NCBI RefSeq assembly: GCF_021018805.1
Contig: NC_086247.1
Coordinates: forward strand, 759,501 to 823,500
DNA length: 64,000 bases
From: Prinia subflava
Taxonomy: Eukaryota; Chordata; Aves; Passeriformes; Cisticolidae
Reading direction: 5' to 3'
Shown: piece by piece, positions 1 through 54,509 of the stretch
How positions within the stretch are numbered: position 1 is the stretch's first letter
Layout of the letters: the number at the start of each line of letters is the position of its first letter
Notes under the pieces: model-generated
The model's database searches: none
Seen by the model: only the letters and a program-made list of their open reading frames with translations
What the model was told of the DNA's origin: nothing
Made by a program: the position numbers and the translations under genes

Positions 1-400
1 CTGCCCGGGGCACCCCCAGATCAGCCCTGGGACCCCCAAACCAGTCCCGGGACTCCCCAAATCCTCCTAAACCAACCCAGGGACCTCTCCCGGCTCCCCC
101 AAAACCCCACCCCAGGAATGTCCCTAAACCAGAGCGAGGACCCCCAAAACGCGACCCCCGCTCCCCTCAAGGCTCCTCCCGGCCCTGGGGACCCCCAAGG
201 CACCCAGGGACCCCCCTGGACCCCCAATCCAGCCCATCCCACCCACAGGGTCCTCCCCAACCCAGGCCGGGACCCCTCCCCATCCCCCTAAACCCACCCA
301 AGAGCGACCCCAGACTCCCTAAAGCCCCCCAGGGTCCCTCCCATCCCCTGAACTCCCCCCCGGGGCCCCCCGAACCCCCAAACCGGCCCCGGCGCCCTCC
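1..400. repeat. GC-rich degenerate minisatellite
   Basis: Imperfect repeats of 25-35 bp built on GGGACCCCCAAACC and CCTCCCC, C-rich on the plus strand and therefore G-rich on the minus strand. It would lie in the first intron of the putative leftward gene. Frames open across it are low-complexity Gly/Trp or Pro strings and are not considered genes. Confidence 0.6.
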
Positions 401-425
401 CCCCAACATGGCGTCCCCCACTCAC

Positions 426-480
426 CGCCTGCCCGCAGCCCCCACCCACCCCTGCCCGTACGGAAGCTCCACCTCCGGGT
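426..480 (-). other. Possible non-coding first exon of a leftward gene
   Basis: The minus strand reads GGGCAGGCG then GTGAGTGGGG, a strong 5' splice site at 425/426, about 40 bp after a TATA-like CACATAAACC (near 480-488) and 70 bp after a CCAAT box. This suits a short untranslated first exon. The exon start is a guess; no coding frame was recognised. Confidence 0.3.
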
Positions 481-720
481 TTATGTGCAGCATTCACCAA
501 TCAGCGCGCGGGATCCACCCTAGGGGCGGGTCTTTGCACTTCTATTGGCTGCTGCAGCTGCCTGTCAAAGCTCATCATGGCTTGTCATTGGTTGTGGGTG
601 TGTGGGCGGGCACTTCACGGTGTTGTAGTGTTCATTGGTTCGTTTTGCTGTCAATCAGGAATATCTGCCTTCCTATTGGCCAGCGCGCGGGCGGAGCGGG
701 AGGTTCGCTCTGAGGCGGCC
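430..720 (-). promoter_or_regulatory. GC-rich promoter with five CCAAT boxes
   Basis: Within 185 bp there are CCAAT at 497-501 and its complement ATTGG at 544-548, 587-591, 634-638 and 675-679, spaced about 43-47 bp apart, with GC boxes (GGGGCGGG near 523-530, GGGCGGG near 604-610, GGGCGGAGCGGG near 690-701). NF-Y-bound promoters look like this. Four boxes read CCAAT on the minus strand, and a consensus donor for leftward transcription follows at 425/426. The downstream gene is not visible. In human, C8orf82 lies just beyond the ARHGAP39 3' end, so an equivalent neighbour is possible but unproven. Confidence 0.6.
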
Positions 721-941
721 TCGGCGTCCCTCCCGAGCTTTCCTCGATTCCCGATCCCGCTCCCGATCCCGCTCCCGCGGCTACCGGAGCAGCACCGGGA
801 GCTGACGGCGCTACTGAAGCCCCGGGAAGCGAAATTCCCGCGGGAGCGGCGGCGGAAACACTGCCAGGTCCCCCTGAGGGGCCGCGGCGGGAATTGGTCC
901 CTGAGGGGAAAAGGCGGGAAAGTCCCTGAGGGGAATCCCTG

Positions 942-980
942 GGATGGGGCAGGGGGTGGGGGCGGGGGGGGGTGGGGGGT
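942..980 (+). repeat. G-run with quadruplex potential
   Basis: A near-continuous run of G broken by single T, C or A (GGGGGTGGGGGCGGGGGGGG and on to GGTGGGGGG). It fulfils the four-G-tract rule for an intramolecular quadruplex and lies between two candidate promoters. Confidence 0.6.
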
Positions 981-1299
981 CCAAGGGGTGGTTTCGAGGG
1001 CTCTGGGATGATTTTGGAGGCTCTGCGATATTTTGGGCGTCCCAGGGAAGTCTCTGGGGTGGTTTTGGGGCGCTGGAGACGGGGAGGGTCCCTGAGGTGG
1101 TTTAGGGGGTCTGGGGGGTCCCCGTGGGGTTTTAGGGGTGCTGGGAGAGCTGAGGGGAGGCTCGGGGTGTGCCTGGGATGGGAGGGGCTGGTTTGGGCAT
1201 TTCCCCTCTAAATTCCCCTGTAAACCCCCCGCACTGCCCGTGCTGATCCAGGAAATAAAAACACTCGCGGCTGCTGCGTCGCGACAGCCACCGGGCCAC

Positions 1300-1380
1300 G
1301 CCCTGTCGGCGACAGGCGACAGCGGCGACCGGAAGTGGCTGCCTGGGGGACGGGAATGCGGGGGGCACCTCCTCGGTAGG
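1300..1380 (+). promoter_or_regulatory. CpG-rich segment with consensus ETS site
   Basis: CCGGAAGT at 1329-1336 is a perfect ETS/GABP site inside CpG-rich sequence, and CTCG before GTAGGT at 1375/1376 resembles a plus-strand donor. A plus-strand AATAAA lies just upstream at 1254-1259. It could be an independent promoter or the distal part of the CCAAT promoter; no transcript is demonstrable. Confidence 0.3.
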
Positions 1381-1571
1381 TGCGGAGGCAAAAAGGCTCC
1401 GGGTGGAACCGGCAGCGGGGGGACCGGAGGAGCACGGCCCCAGCGACAGCTTGGGGACATTTGGGGACATCCAGAATCCCAAATTCCCGCCTCGCATCCC
1501 AAATTCCCGCCTCGCATCCCAAATTCCCGCTCCAAAGGCACCAGGAACGAGCAGCGCTTTCCATACGGAGC

Positions 1572-1577
1572 TTTATT
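1572..1577 (-). terminator. Candidate poly(A) signal AATAAA
   Basis: On the minus strand AATAAAGCTCCGTATGG is followed within 30 bp by a T/G-containing stretch (GCTGCTCGTTCC). This is the layout of a cleavage and polyadenylation site. It is the first one I found downstream of the ARHGAP39 stop. Assignment to ARHGAP39 is inference. Confidence 0.45.
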
Positions 1578-2039
1578 CACACGCGGGAGGGGCCGGAGCC
1601 CCCCCAAATACAGAATTCGGCGGCCCCTGGGGGGGAGGGGACCCCAAAATCCAACGCCCCCCTCTGTGGGGGGAGGGGAGGAAAATTCCCGAGGGAATTC
1701 CCGGGATTTGGGGGAATCGTGGGAAAATCCTGGACAAGGGAGGGGCGGGTCCGTCCCTTTAATTCGGATTTTTTTTTTTCCAGTCGGTTTTTTTTCTTTC
1801 TTTTTTAATAATAATAATAAATAAAAACCTCGAGGCTTTTAAAAAAAAACAAAACCCAAAACCAAAAAAAAAACCAAAAAAAAAAAAAAAAAAAAAAACC
1901 AACCTGCCGGAAAAGAAGGAAGGGGAAATGAAAATTCATGAACGGCTGCCAGAAATTAATGAGTAATTAACTGGAAATTAATGAAGCAGAGGAAAAGGGT
2001 CGGGGGTCCCCTGGCAGTGAGCAGAGCTGGGAGGTAGCG

Positions 2040-2885
2040 CTGGGTTGTCCCCACCACCCCCAGTTTGGGGACCCCCCACACCCCAGTTTGGGGACCCCAA
2101 CCCCAGTTTGGGGAATGTCCCGACCCCAGTTTGGGGACTGTCCCCAGTTTGGGGACCCCCTCCATGGGACCCCCACCCCAATTTGGGGACCCCCACCCCA
2201 GTTTGGGGACTGTCCCCCCCCCAATTTGGGGACTGTCCCCATTTTGGGGACCCCCTCCATGGGACCCCCACCCCAATTTGGGGACCCCAACCCCAATTTG
2301 GGGATCCCGACCCCAATTTGGGGACCCCCCCACCCCAGTTTGGGGACTGTCCCCACTCCAGTTTGGGGACCCCCACCCCAATTTGGGGACCTCCTCCATG
2401 GGACCCCAACCCCAGTTTGGGGACTGTCCCCAGTTTGGGGACCCCCTCCATGGGACCCCAACCCCAATTTGGGGACCCCTACCCCAGTTTGGGGACTGTC
2501 CCCAATTTGGGGACCCCCCCCAGTTTGGGGACCTCCTCCATGGGACCCCAACCCCAATTTGGGGACCCCAATCCCAATTTGGGGACTCCCCCACCCCAGT
2601 TTGGGGACTGTCCCCATTTTGGGGACCCCCTCCATGGTTCTCTCCCACTTTGGGGACATCACCCGTGGGACCTCCCTCCATTTTGGGGACCTCCCACCCA
2701 TGGGACCCCTCCATGAGGCTCCCACCCCATTTTGGGGACCACTTCCACCTTGGGGACCCCCTCCTCAGTTTGGGGACATCCCACCCATGGGTCCCCTCAT
2801 TTTGGGGACCTCCATGGGACCCCCACCACTTTGGGGACCTTCCCAGGATCTCCCCACACCCATGGGACCCCCCAGCCCTTGGCCT
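2040..2885. repeat. CCCCAATTTGGGG minisatellite
   Basis: Tandem units of about 15-22 bp such as CCCCAGTTTGGGGACTGTCC, with occasional longer units containing CTCCATGGGACC. The core CCCCAATTTGGGG is an odd palindrome with six-base arms about T. Open frames on both strands (GDPHP..FGDCP types) follow from the repeat and are not credited as genes. Confidence 0.9.
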
Positions 2886-2899
2886 TGGGGGCTCCTCCA

Positions 2900-4760
2900 T
2901 TTTGGGAGACCTGGAGAAGATTTGGGGTCACCAAAGTAGGACCTGGAGGAGGTTTGGGGTCACCAAGGTGGAACCTGGAGGAGGTTTGGGGTCACCAAGG
3001 TGGGACCTGGAGGAGATTTGGGGTCACCAGGGTGGGTCCTGGAGGTTTGGGGTCACCAGGGTGGGTCCTGGAGGACCTGGTGGAGATTTGGGATGACCAA
3101 GGTGGGACCTGGAGGAGATTTGGGGTCACCAAGGTGGAACCTGGAGGAGGTTTGGGGTCACCAGGGTGGGTCCTGGAGGACCTGGTGGACATTTGGGGTC
3201 ACCGAGGTGGGACCTGGTTGAGATTGGGGTCCATCAGGATGGGACCTGGAGGACCTGGTGACCAAGGTGGGTCCTGGTGGAAGTTTGGGGTCACCAAGGT
3301 GGAACCTGGTGAACATTTGGGGTCACCGAGGTGGGACCTGGTTGAGACTGGGGTCACCAGGATAGGACCTGGAGGACCTGGTGACCAAGGTGGGTCCTGG
3401 TGGAGATTTGGGGCCACCAAGGTGGAACCTCATGGACATTTGGGGTCACCGAGGTGGGTCCTGGTGGAGGTTTGGGGTCCATCAGGGTGGGACCTGGAGG
3501 ACCTGGTGACCAAGGTGGGTCCTAGCGGAGGTTTGGGGTCCATCAGGGTGGGACGTGGAGGAGCTGGAGGAGATTGGGGAGCACCAAGGTTGGACCTGGA
3601 GGACCTGGAGGAGACTGGGAGGTGCTCAGGTGGGACCTGGAGGACCTGGAGATTTGGGGGCACCAAGGCGGCACCTGGAAGCGGTGAGGCCACCAGGGTG
3701 GGACCAGGAGGAGGTTTGAGGGCACCATGGGAGGTCCTGCTGGAGGTTGGGGGGCACCAAGGTGAGACCTGGTGGAGATTTGGGGTCTCAAAGGTGGAAC
3801 CTGCTGGAGGTTTGGGGGGCACCAAGGTTGGACTTGGAGGACCTGGAGAAGATTTGGGGTCACCAAGGTGAAACCTGGAAGAGGTGGGAGCACCAAGGTG
3901 GGACCTGGAGGAGATTTGGGGTCACCTAGGTGGTCCTGGAGGACCTGGAGCAGATGACGGTGTCCTGGAGAAACCTGAGGGCACCAGGGTTGGTCCTGAA
4001 GAAGACTGGGGGGCACCAAGGTGGAACCTGGAGGAGATTGGAGGGCACCAAGGTGGGACCTGGAGGAGATTGGAGGGCACCAAGGTGGGACCTGGAGGAG
4101 ATTGGGGGGCACCAAGATGGGTCCTGGAAGTGGTGGGGACACCAAGGTGGAACTTGGAGGAGATTGGGGGGCACCAAGGTGGGACCTGGTGGAGATTTGA
4201 GGGGATCAGGAGGACCTGGAGGAGACTGGGGGGAGCTCAGGTAGGACCTGGAGCAGATGATGGTGTCCAGGTGGGTCCTGGAGGAGGTTGAGGGACACCA
4301 GGGTTGGTCCTGAAGAAGACTGGGGGGCACCAAGGTGGGACCTGGAGGACCTGGAGAAGATGTGGGCCTCTAAGGTGGGTCCAGGAGGAGATCAGGGACA
4401 CCAAGATGGGTCCTGGAGGACAGTGGGGACACCGAGGTGGGCTGGGCAGGACCAGGTGGAGATGGGTGCCCAGGTGGGTCCTGGAGGAGATGATGGACAC
4501 CAGGATGGGTTCAGGAGCAGCAGGAGAAGATGATGGACCCCAAGATGTCTCCAGGAGCTGATGATGGACTCCAAGATGGGTCCAGGAGGACCAGGAAGAG
4601 ATGATGAACCCCAAGATGTCTCCAGGAGTTGATGATGGACCCCAAGATGGGTCCAGGAGGACCAGGAGGAGATGATGAACCCCAAGAGGGGTCCTGTAGG
4701 ACCAGGAGGAGATGATGGACACCAAGAAGGGCCCAGAAGATCCAGGAGCAGATGGGAAGT
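2900..4760. repeat. 32-33-bp minisatellite (GGGGTCACCAAGGTGGGACC)
   Basis: About fifty imperfect units of the form TTTGGGGTCACCAAGGTGGG plus ACCTGGAGGAGG, decaying beyond 4400 into GATGATGGACACCAAGATGG variants. The array begins 15-20 bp after the previous one ends. It is purine-rich on the plus strand. Confidence 0.9.
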
Positions 4761-5195
4761 CCTGGGACAGGTCCAACAGGGCCGAGCAGACTCTGTGGGT
4801 GCTGGGACAGGTCCTGGTGGTGCCAATGGGTGGGACAGGATGGACACGGTGACACATGGGGTCATCCAGCCCACCCAGCTCCTCCAGGATGGACAATCGG
4901 CCACCACAACCACCCCGGGCCACCACTCCCATGAGGACCTCCCACGTCTCTTCCCTGTGGGGGACAATTGTCACCATGGTCCCCTGGTGTCCAAGTGAAC
5001 TTCTCCCACCTTCCCAACCCCATGGAGACCCCTCAGAGCCGGGATGTTCCTCGCGACACCCTAGCGAAGAACCAGGCAGTGACACAGCCAGGATGTCAGG
5101 AGGGACCTCAAGGACTTCTCCTCATCTCCGCATCCGGGCGGGAAGGGACGGAGACAATCGCTGGACGCCCTCTGTCCGTGAGGTCTGGCTGTAGA
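4760..5195. other. Non-repetitive spacer, nothing recognised
   Basis: Sequence between two arrays in the putative 3' UTR. It contains short G/A-rich pieces related to the previous array but no motif, gene fragment or CR1 sequence that I recognise. Confidence 0.4.
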
Positions 5196-5199
5196 TGGA

Positions 5200-6620
5200 G
5201 TGCACCATGTGGAGAAGTTGGAGAACCTCATAGACTTCATGGTTTGTGGTGGAGATGGAGCTCACCACGCCCTGAAGAACCGCATGGACCTCCCAGTTCT
5301 TGGTGAAGATGGAGCTCACCACGTGGTGGAGTTGGAGAACCTCATGGACCTCATGGTTTGTGGTGGAGATGGAGCTCACCACGCAGTGAAGAACCTCACA
5401 GGCCTCCTGGTTCTTGGTGGAGATGGAGCTCACCACGTGGTGAAGAGCTGCACGGACCTCCCAATTCTTGGTGGAGATGGAGCTCACCACGCCCTGAAGA
5501 ACTGCATGGACCTCCCAGTTCTTGGTAGACATGGAGCTCACCACGTGGTGAAGTTGGAGAACCTCATGGACCTCACAGTTCTTGGTGGAGATGGAGCTCA
5601 CCACGCACTGAAGAACCTCATGGACCTCACAGTTCTTGGTGGAGATGGAGCTCACCACGCAGTGAAGAACCTCACAGACCTCCTGGTTCTTGGTGGAGAT
5701 GGAGCTCACCACTTCGTGAAGTTGGAGAACCTCATGGACCTCCTAGTCCTTGGTGGAGATGAAACTCACCACGCACTGAAGAACCGCATGGACCTCCCGG
5801 TTCTTGGTAGACATGGCACTCACCATGTGGTGAAGTTGGAGAACCTCATGGACCTCAGAGTTCTTGGTGGAGATGGAGCTCACCACGCCCTGGAAAACCT
5901 CACAGACCTCCCAGTTCTTGGTAGACATTGTGCTCACCACGTGGTGAAGTTGGAGAACCTCATGGACCTCACGGTTCTTGGTGGAGATGGAGCTCACCAC
6001 GCACTGAAGAACCTCACAGGCCTCCTGGTTCTTGGTGGAGATGGAGCTCACCACTTCGTGAAGTTGGAGAACCTCATGGACCTCATGGTTTGTGGTGGAG
6101 ATGGAGCTCACCACTCAGTGAAGAACCTCACAGACCTCCTGGTTCTTGGTGGAGATGGAGCTCACCACTCGGTGAAGAACTTCATGGACCTCCCAGTTCT
6201 TGGTGGAGATGAAACTCACCACGTGGTGAAGTTGGAGAACCTCATGGACCTCCCAGTTCTTGGTGGAGATGGAGCTCACCATGCACTGAAGAACCTCATG
6301 GACCTCACAGTTCTTGGTGGAGATGGAGCTCACCACGCAGTGAAGAACCTCACAGACCTCCTGGTTCTTGGTGGAGATGGAGCTCACCACTTCGTGAAGT
6401 TGGAGAACCTCATGGACCTCCTAGTCCTTGGTGGAGATGGAACTCACCACGCACTGAAGAACCGCATGGACCTCCCAGTTCTTGGTAGACATGGCACTCA
6501 CCATGTGGTGAAGTTGGAGAACCTCATGGACCTCACAGTTCTTGGTGAAGATGGAGCTCACCACGCACTGAAGAACCACATGGACCTCCTGGTTCTTGGT
6601 GGAGATAGGTGCCACCACGT
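5200..6620. repeat. 54/60-bp minisatellite abutting the ARHGAP39 stop
   Basis: About 25 units of GTTCTTGGTGGAGATGGAGC plus TCACCACG(T/C) and GAACCTCATGGACCTC, occurring as 54-bp and 60-bp versions. Both lengths are multiples of three, so the plus strand stays open from 5200 to 6690 (496 codons of LGGDGAHH-type repeats) and the minus strand is open in stretches too. Many units hold the 12-bp palindrome CACCACGTGGTG or near versions of it. Confidence 0.92.
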
Positions 6621-6684
6621 GGGGACTTTGACCCTCGGAGGGGATGGAGCCGGTGGTGGGGTGGGGACAGCGCGGCGGCGGCCG

Positions 6685-50705
<44,021 letters not shown>

Positions 50706-50706
<1 letters not shown>

Positions 50707-51480
50707 CTCAGAAGGTTGCTCGAGCCACGCCATGATTGCGTGATTTGACATGAGCGTGGGATGGAGAAGAGTGACTTTTCCACTCTTTGTTCCACCCCCA
50801 TTGAGTCTCCCATGTCCAAGACTTGATGATTTCCACCCATTCCAGTCTGGGGAAGGACAAGGAGAAATGGGAAAATGTCAGCTGGGACAAATAGAGAAGG
50901 GAAAACGTCAACCGAGCCATCTTGGAAGGTCGTCTGAGCCACCCCATGACTGCGTGATTCAACGCGAGCATGGGATGGAGAAGAGCGACTCATCCACTCT
51001 TCCTTCCACCCCCACCGAGTCTCCTGTGTCCAAGAGTTGATAATTCCCACCCATTCCAGCCTGGGGAAGGACAAGGAGAGATGGGAAAACTCAACCAAAG
51101 TCCCTCCCAACCCCAACCATCCCATGATTGTGTGATTTGACGCGAGCGTGGGATGGAGAAGAGCGACTTCTCCACTCTTCTTTCCACTCCCATTGAGTGT
51201 CCCATGCCCAAGAGTTGATGATTCCCACCCATTCCAGCCTGGGGAAGGACAAGGAGACAGGAAAAGTTCAACCAAGGTCCTTCCCAACCCCAACCATCCG
51301 ATGGTTCCGTGACTTGGCGCTCACGGGGTGAGGAAGAGCAATTTGACAACTTTTCCTTCCACCCCCATCGAGTCTCCCATGCCCAAGGCTGGAAGATTCC
51401 CACCCATTCCAGCCTGGAAAAGAACAAGGAGAGAGGGGAAGCATTGACCAAGGTCCTTCCCAACCCCAACCATCCGGTGG
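50706..51480 (-). repeat. ARHGAP39: 175-215-bp repeat: CR1-tail-like piece plus copied acceptor and exon start
   Basis: Four units each contain, on the minus strand, CTTCCCCAG/GCTGGAATGGG (one unit has ACTGG, one a changed tract) followed by a segment like the first bases of the WW exon. The exon-start equivalents are at 50846, 51060, 51238 and 51413. The other half of the unit resembles a CR1 3' tail (CCCAACCCCAACCATCCCAT, GATTGTGTGATT). Confidence 0.88.
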
Positions 51481-51499
51481 TTCCGTGATCAACGCTCGC

Positions 51500-52140
51500 A
51501 GCGAGCGTGGGATGGAGAGTGACTTCACAACTCCTTCTTCCACCCCCATCGAGTCCCGCAGAATCATTTACACAAAACAGAGAATTTTCCAAAGGGTTTC
51601 CAACCAATCCCTGATTTTCAGCTCCCAGGGAAACCCAGCAAGTCTGCAAAGCACAAGCCCGGGTTGGAGCATCCCAATGTCCAATTGGGATCACGGCGTC
51701 CGGCCCGGACCCTTGAAGGTCCAGACCCGGGGATAAAGGCACATTCCCTGAGGGAATGGGAAGGACTGGACCCACTGGAATCACCAACCTGGTGATGAAC
51801 TTCTCCTGCATGACCACCCTGCAGCCCGGTGCTGCCGCCCACACGACCAAACCCGGCACCATTTCCCACGAAAACTCCAAAATGATGGATTTGACCTCCC
51901 CTGGTCCAGCTGCGCTCCGAAAATCCCAGAGCTCCTTCCCTCTGTCCCGATTTCGACACCGGGAAAAGGCGTCGGCTCTGTGGGTTCCACCTCTGGCACC
52001 ATCCCAAAACCACCGGCCTGAACACGCCTGGGCTGGGTGACAACCGCGGGCGGCACCAACGCCGAAACCGGATGGTGGTGGGGACGGAGATGGTGAAGGC
52101 TGAACAGGCCCAACCATGTCCTGGTGTCCACGGGAAGGAA
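51500..52140. other. ARHGAP39: Unique intron sequence
   Basis: No exon or repeat recognised. A continuous minus-strand frame here arises from chance and the adjoining repeats. Confidence 0.4.
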
Positions 52141-52142
52141 CG

Positions 52143-52198
52143 GGATGGGATGGGATGGGATGGGATGGGATGGAATGGAATGGAATGGAATGGAATGG
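52143..52198 (+). repeat. (GGGAT)n-(GGAAT)n tail of a CR1 fragment
   Basis: Four to five GGGAT units then five GGAAT units directly adjoin the antisense 3' end of the CR1 element on the right. It is most simply an expanded CR1 terminal repeat. Confidence 0.85.
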
Positions 52199-52740
52199 TC
52201 CCACAGGCAGAGACACCTTCCCCCATTCCCAGGTTGCTCCAAGCCCCATCCAACCTGACCTGGAACAATTCCAGGGATCCAGGGGCAGCCACAACTTCTC
52301 TGGGAATTCCATCCCATCTCCTCACCACCCTCCCAGCCAGGAATTCCTTCCCAATATCCCATCTTTTCCTGTTCTCTGGCAGTGGGAAGCCATTCCCTGT
52401 GTCCTGTCCCTCCATCCCTTGTACCAAGTCCCTCTCCAGCTCTCCTGGAGCCCCTTTAGGCATTGGAGGGGTCTCTGAGGTCTCCCTGGATCCTTCCCTT
52501 CTCCAGGCTGGACATTCCCAGCTCTCCCAGCCTGGCTCCAGAGCAGAGGGGCTCCAGCCCTTGGAGCATCTCCATGGCCTCCCCTGGATTTGCTCCAGCC
52601 TTTCCACATCCTCCTGATGCTGGATGCAGAATTCCAGGTGAGGTCTCACCTGAGCGGTGCAGAGGTGCAGAATTCCCCTTTTCCTGCTGCCCAAGTGTGG
52701 GATGAGCCCAGAACACGGGGAATTTCCAGGACCAGAGCAC
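52195..52740 (-). mobile_element. CR1 LINE 3' fragment with RT C-terminal remnants, about 545 bp
   Basis: Antisense CR1, the best preserved here. The minus-strand translation shows VRPHLEFCIQHQEDVERLEQ, GMSSLEKGRIQGDLRD, GLQESWRGTW and DGIPREVVAAPG. These are typical of the C-terminal end of CR1 ORF2. Truncated 5' end, out-of-frame joins: inactive. Confidence 0.94.
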
Positions 52741-53400
52741 ATGGATGTGTCCTGTGGAGCTTCTCACCCACCAACACCCCCAAATTCCTTCTCCCCTGGG
52801 CTGCTCTTCATCCTTTCCCCCCATCCGTGTTTTCCTGGAATTGCTCTGACCTCCCCTCACTCAGAAAAACACAACAAAAGGGATTTTTGGGATCATCCAG
52901 CAGCAAACGGGAGCTTAGAAATTCCAAAGAGGATTAAAAGAAATCGTAATCCCAAGAAACAGAGAATTCCACCGATTTTTCAGATTATCCCGAACACTGC
53001 CTTTGTCACCACTGGATAATCCAGAGGGTACCTGAGACATTCTGGGATCCGCGTCTTTATTCAAATTCCTCTTTTGCGTGGGTTGATGTAAAAAAAAAAA
53101 TGGAAGGAATTTAATGAAGTTATTTGGGATTTATCCTTGTCTGCATTTCCAAAGCTTTTAAGGAACGTCTAGAAATAGATGAGGAGGAATAAAGGGCTAA
53201 ATGAGGCTTACGAAGGAAGGTGCCACTTAAACCTGACACTTCCAGGGAGTCAGACAATGATGGATCACATGGATCGCATCCCGACGCCTTTTCCTGGGAA
53301 TGAATCCCTGGAGGCTCTCCAGAAATGCCCAATTTGCAAGAAAAAAACGTCCCTGGAGGGAGTCCCAGGTGTCAGCCTGGCCCCGAGCCCTCAGCGGGTC
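52741..53400. other. ARHGAP39: Unique intron sequence
   Basis: No exon recognised. Includes one poly-A stretch at 53090-53100. Confidence 0.35.
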
Positions 53401-53414
53401 CAGCTCATTTTCCA

Positions 53415-53712
53415 ACGGGATTTAAACCTCTGGATGAAAAAAGGGTGGGATTTTCAGGGGGTGGGTTCCCAGCTTGGATCAACCCCCCATAAAGGATGAA
53501 AACGTGTCCAGCTCCTCATGGAAAAGAGAGGAATATCAAAAATTCATCTTTTCCCTTTTTAAATTCACATTTAAACCTCTGGATGGAAAAAATAGTGGGA
53601 TTTTCAGGGGGTGGGTTCCCAGCTTGGATCAACCCCCCTAGAAGATGAAAACGTGTCCAATTCCTCTTGGAAAAGAGAGGAATACCCAAAATTCATCTTT
53701 TCCCTGCAGAAC
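53415..53712. repeat. About 143-bp tandem duplication
   Basis: Two copies share TTTAAACCTCTGGATG, GTGGGATTTTCAGGGGGTGG, GTTCCCAGCTTGGATCAACC, GATGAAAACGTGTCC and AAATTCATCTTTTCCCT. Confidence 0.92.
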
Positions 53713-53954
53713 AGGGACTAAAAGCAGTCAGAGGGGAGTCGATCCGAAATCACGGCTTGGCTCGTTCCGCAAAATTCGGATCCGATCCGGCATGGAATTG
53801 CAACTGGGAGCCACTTCCAGCTTTGGAGAATTGGGATGGGCCAAAGAAACGGCCAGTTCCTGGAGGTCCAAGGTGGCCAATAGCTCCTGGTGTGTCCCAG
53901 TCCAGGGAAGTTTGGGATTGCCAGGATTTTGGGGGGCTGGGGCATGGCCAGGGA

Positions 53955-54005
53955 AGGGAAGGGGATGATCTTGGAGGTCCCTTCCGACCAAAACCATTCC
54001 ATGTT
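53955..54005 (+). mobile_element. CR1 LINE 3' terminus, short
   Basis: GATCTTGGAGGTCCCTTCCG followed by ACCAAAACCATTCCATG is the last 50 bp of a sense CR1. Confidence 0.6.
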
Positions 54006-54299
54006 TTTATGGGGAGCAATTCAAATTCCCGATTCCTGGCAAGGCTTTGGAGACCTTGGAAATGGTTCCACAGCACTTGGGTGGCTCTGCTCCCCGAATT
54101 TCCCACTCCCAGGTGATCCCTTTGGATTCAAAAACCAAAATATCCAAGAGATCCAAGGACCCAACATGTCCAAGAACCCAAATCCTTTCATCAGTGCAAA
54201 ATTCCAACGCCCGTCTTATTTCCCATCTTAATTCTCATCTTCTTTCCCTGCTTAAAATTAATTAAAACCTCCCCAAAACTTCATAAAAATTTAAATTAA

Positions 54300-54365
54300 T
54301 CATGGAATTATTAAATGGGTTGGGGTGAAAGGAGATTTTAAAGCTCATCCGTTCCAACTCCTGCC
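54300..54365 (-). mobile_element. CR1 LINE 3' terminus, short and diverged
   Basis: CATGGAATTATTAAATGGGTTG, TTTTAAAGCTCATCC and GTTCCAACTCCTGCC match the antisense CR1 end. An AT-rich TTATTATTT stretch follows to 54510. Confidence 0.55.
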
Positions 54366-54509
54366 TGTTATTATATTTATTATTAATATGCATTATTATA
54401 CCCTTTATTTTATTCATTACCCTCATCATTTTATTTGTTACCCACTTTATTATTATTCCTTTAATTATTACACGCATTATTTTATTTATTACTGATTTTT
54501 GAGGAATAT

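Larger units (their letters stand above)
1556..6684 (-). other. ARHGAP39: Putative ARHGAP39 3' UTR containing three minisatellites
   Basis: Between the TAG and the first good minus-strand polyadenylation signal, no other minus-strand gene or obvious terminator was seen. The interval holds arrays at 5200-6610, 2900-4760 and 2040-2885, then a short unique stretch rich in TTAATT (1920-1990), a poly-A tract at 1840-1898 and a G/C-rich stretch. If transcribed throughout, the 3' UTR would be about 5 kb. An intron in the UTR, or an earlier unrecognised poly(A) site, is equally possible. Confidence 0.4.

Noticed and set aside
651..1607. 318-codon Pro-rich minus-strand frame
   Set aside because: GC-rich promoter sequence with low stop density; composition is Pro/Arg/Ser low-complexity and it has no recognisable domain.
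2045..3871. Long overlapping frames on both strands
   Set aside because: Open because array units lack stops; several frames are equally open, which argues against coding.
50990..52312. 440-codon minus-strand open frame
   Set aside because: It is a chance concatenation of CR1 remnants, unique intron sequence and the copied WW-exon edge; it has no family resemblance beyond those pieces.
53025..53040. Minus-strand ATGTCTCAG followed by GTACC, resembling the MSQ start of ARHGAP39 with a donor
   Set aside because: A phase-0 donor after three codons would need another exon encoding the rest of the N-terminus between here and 50244, and none was found. Probably coincidence.
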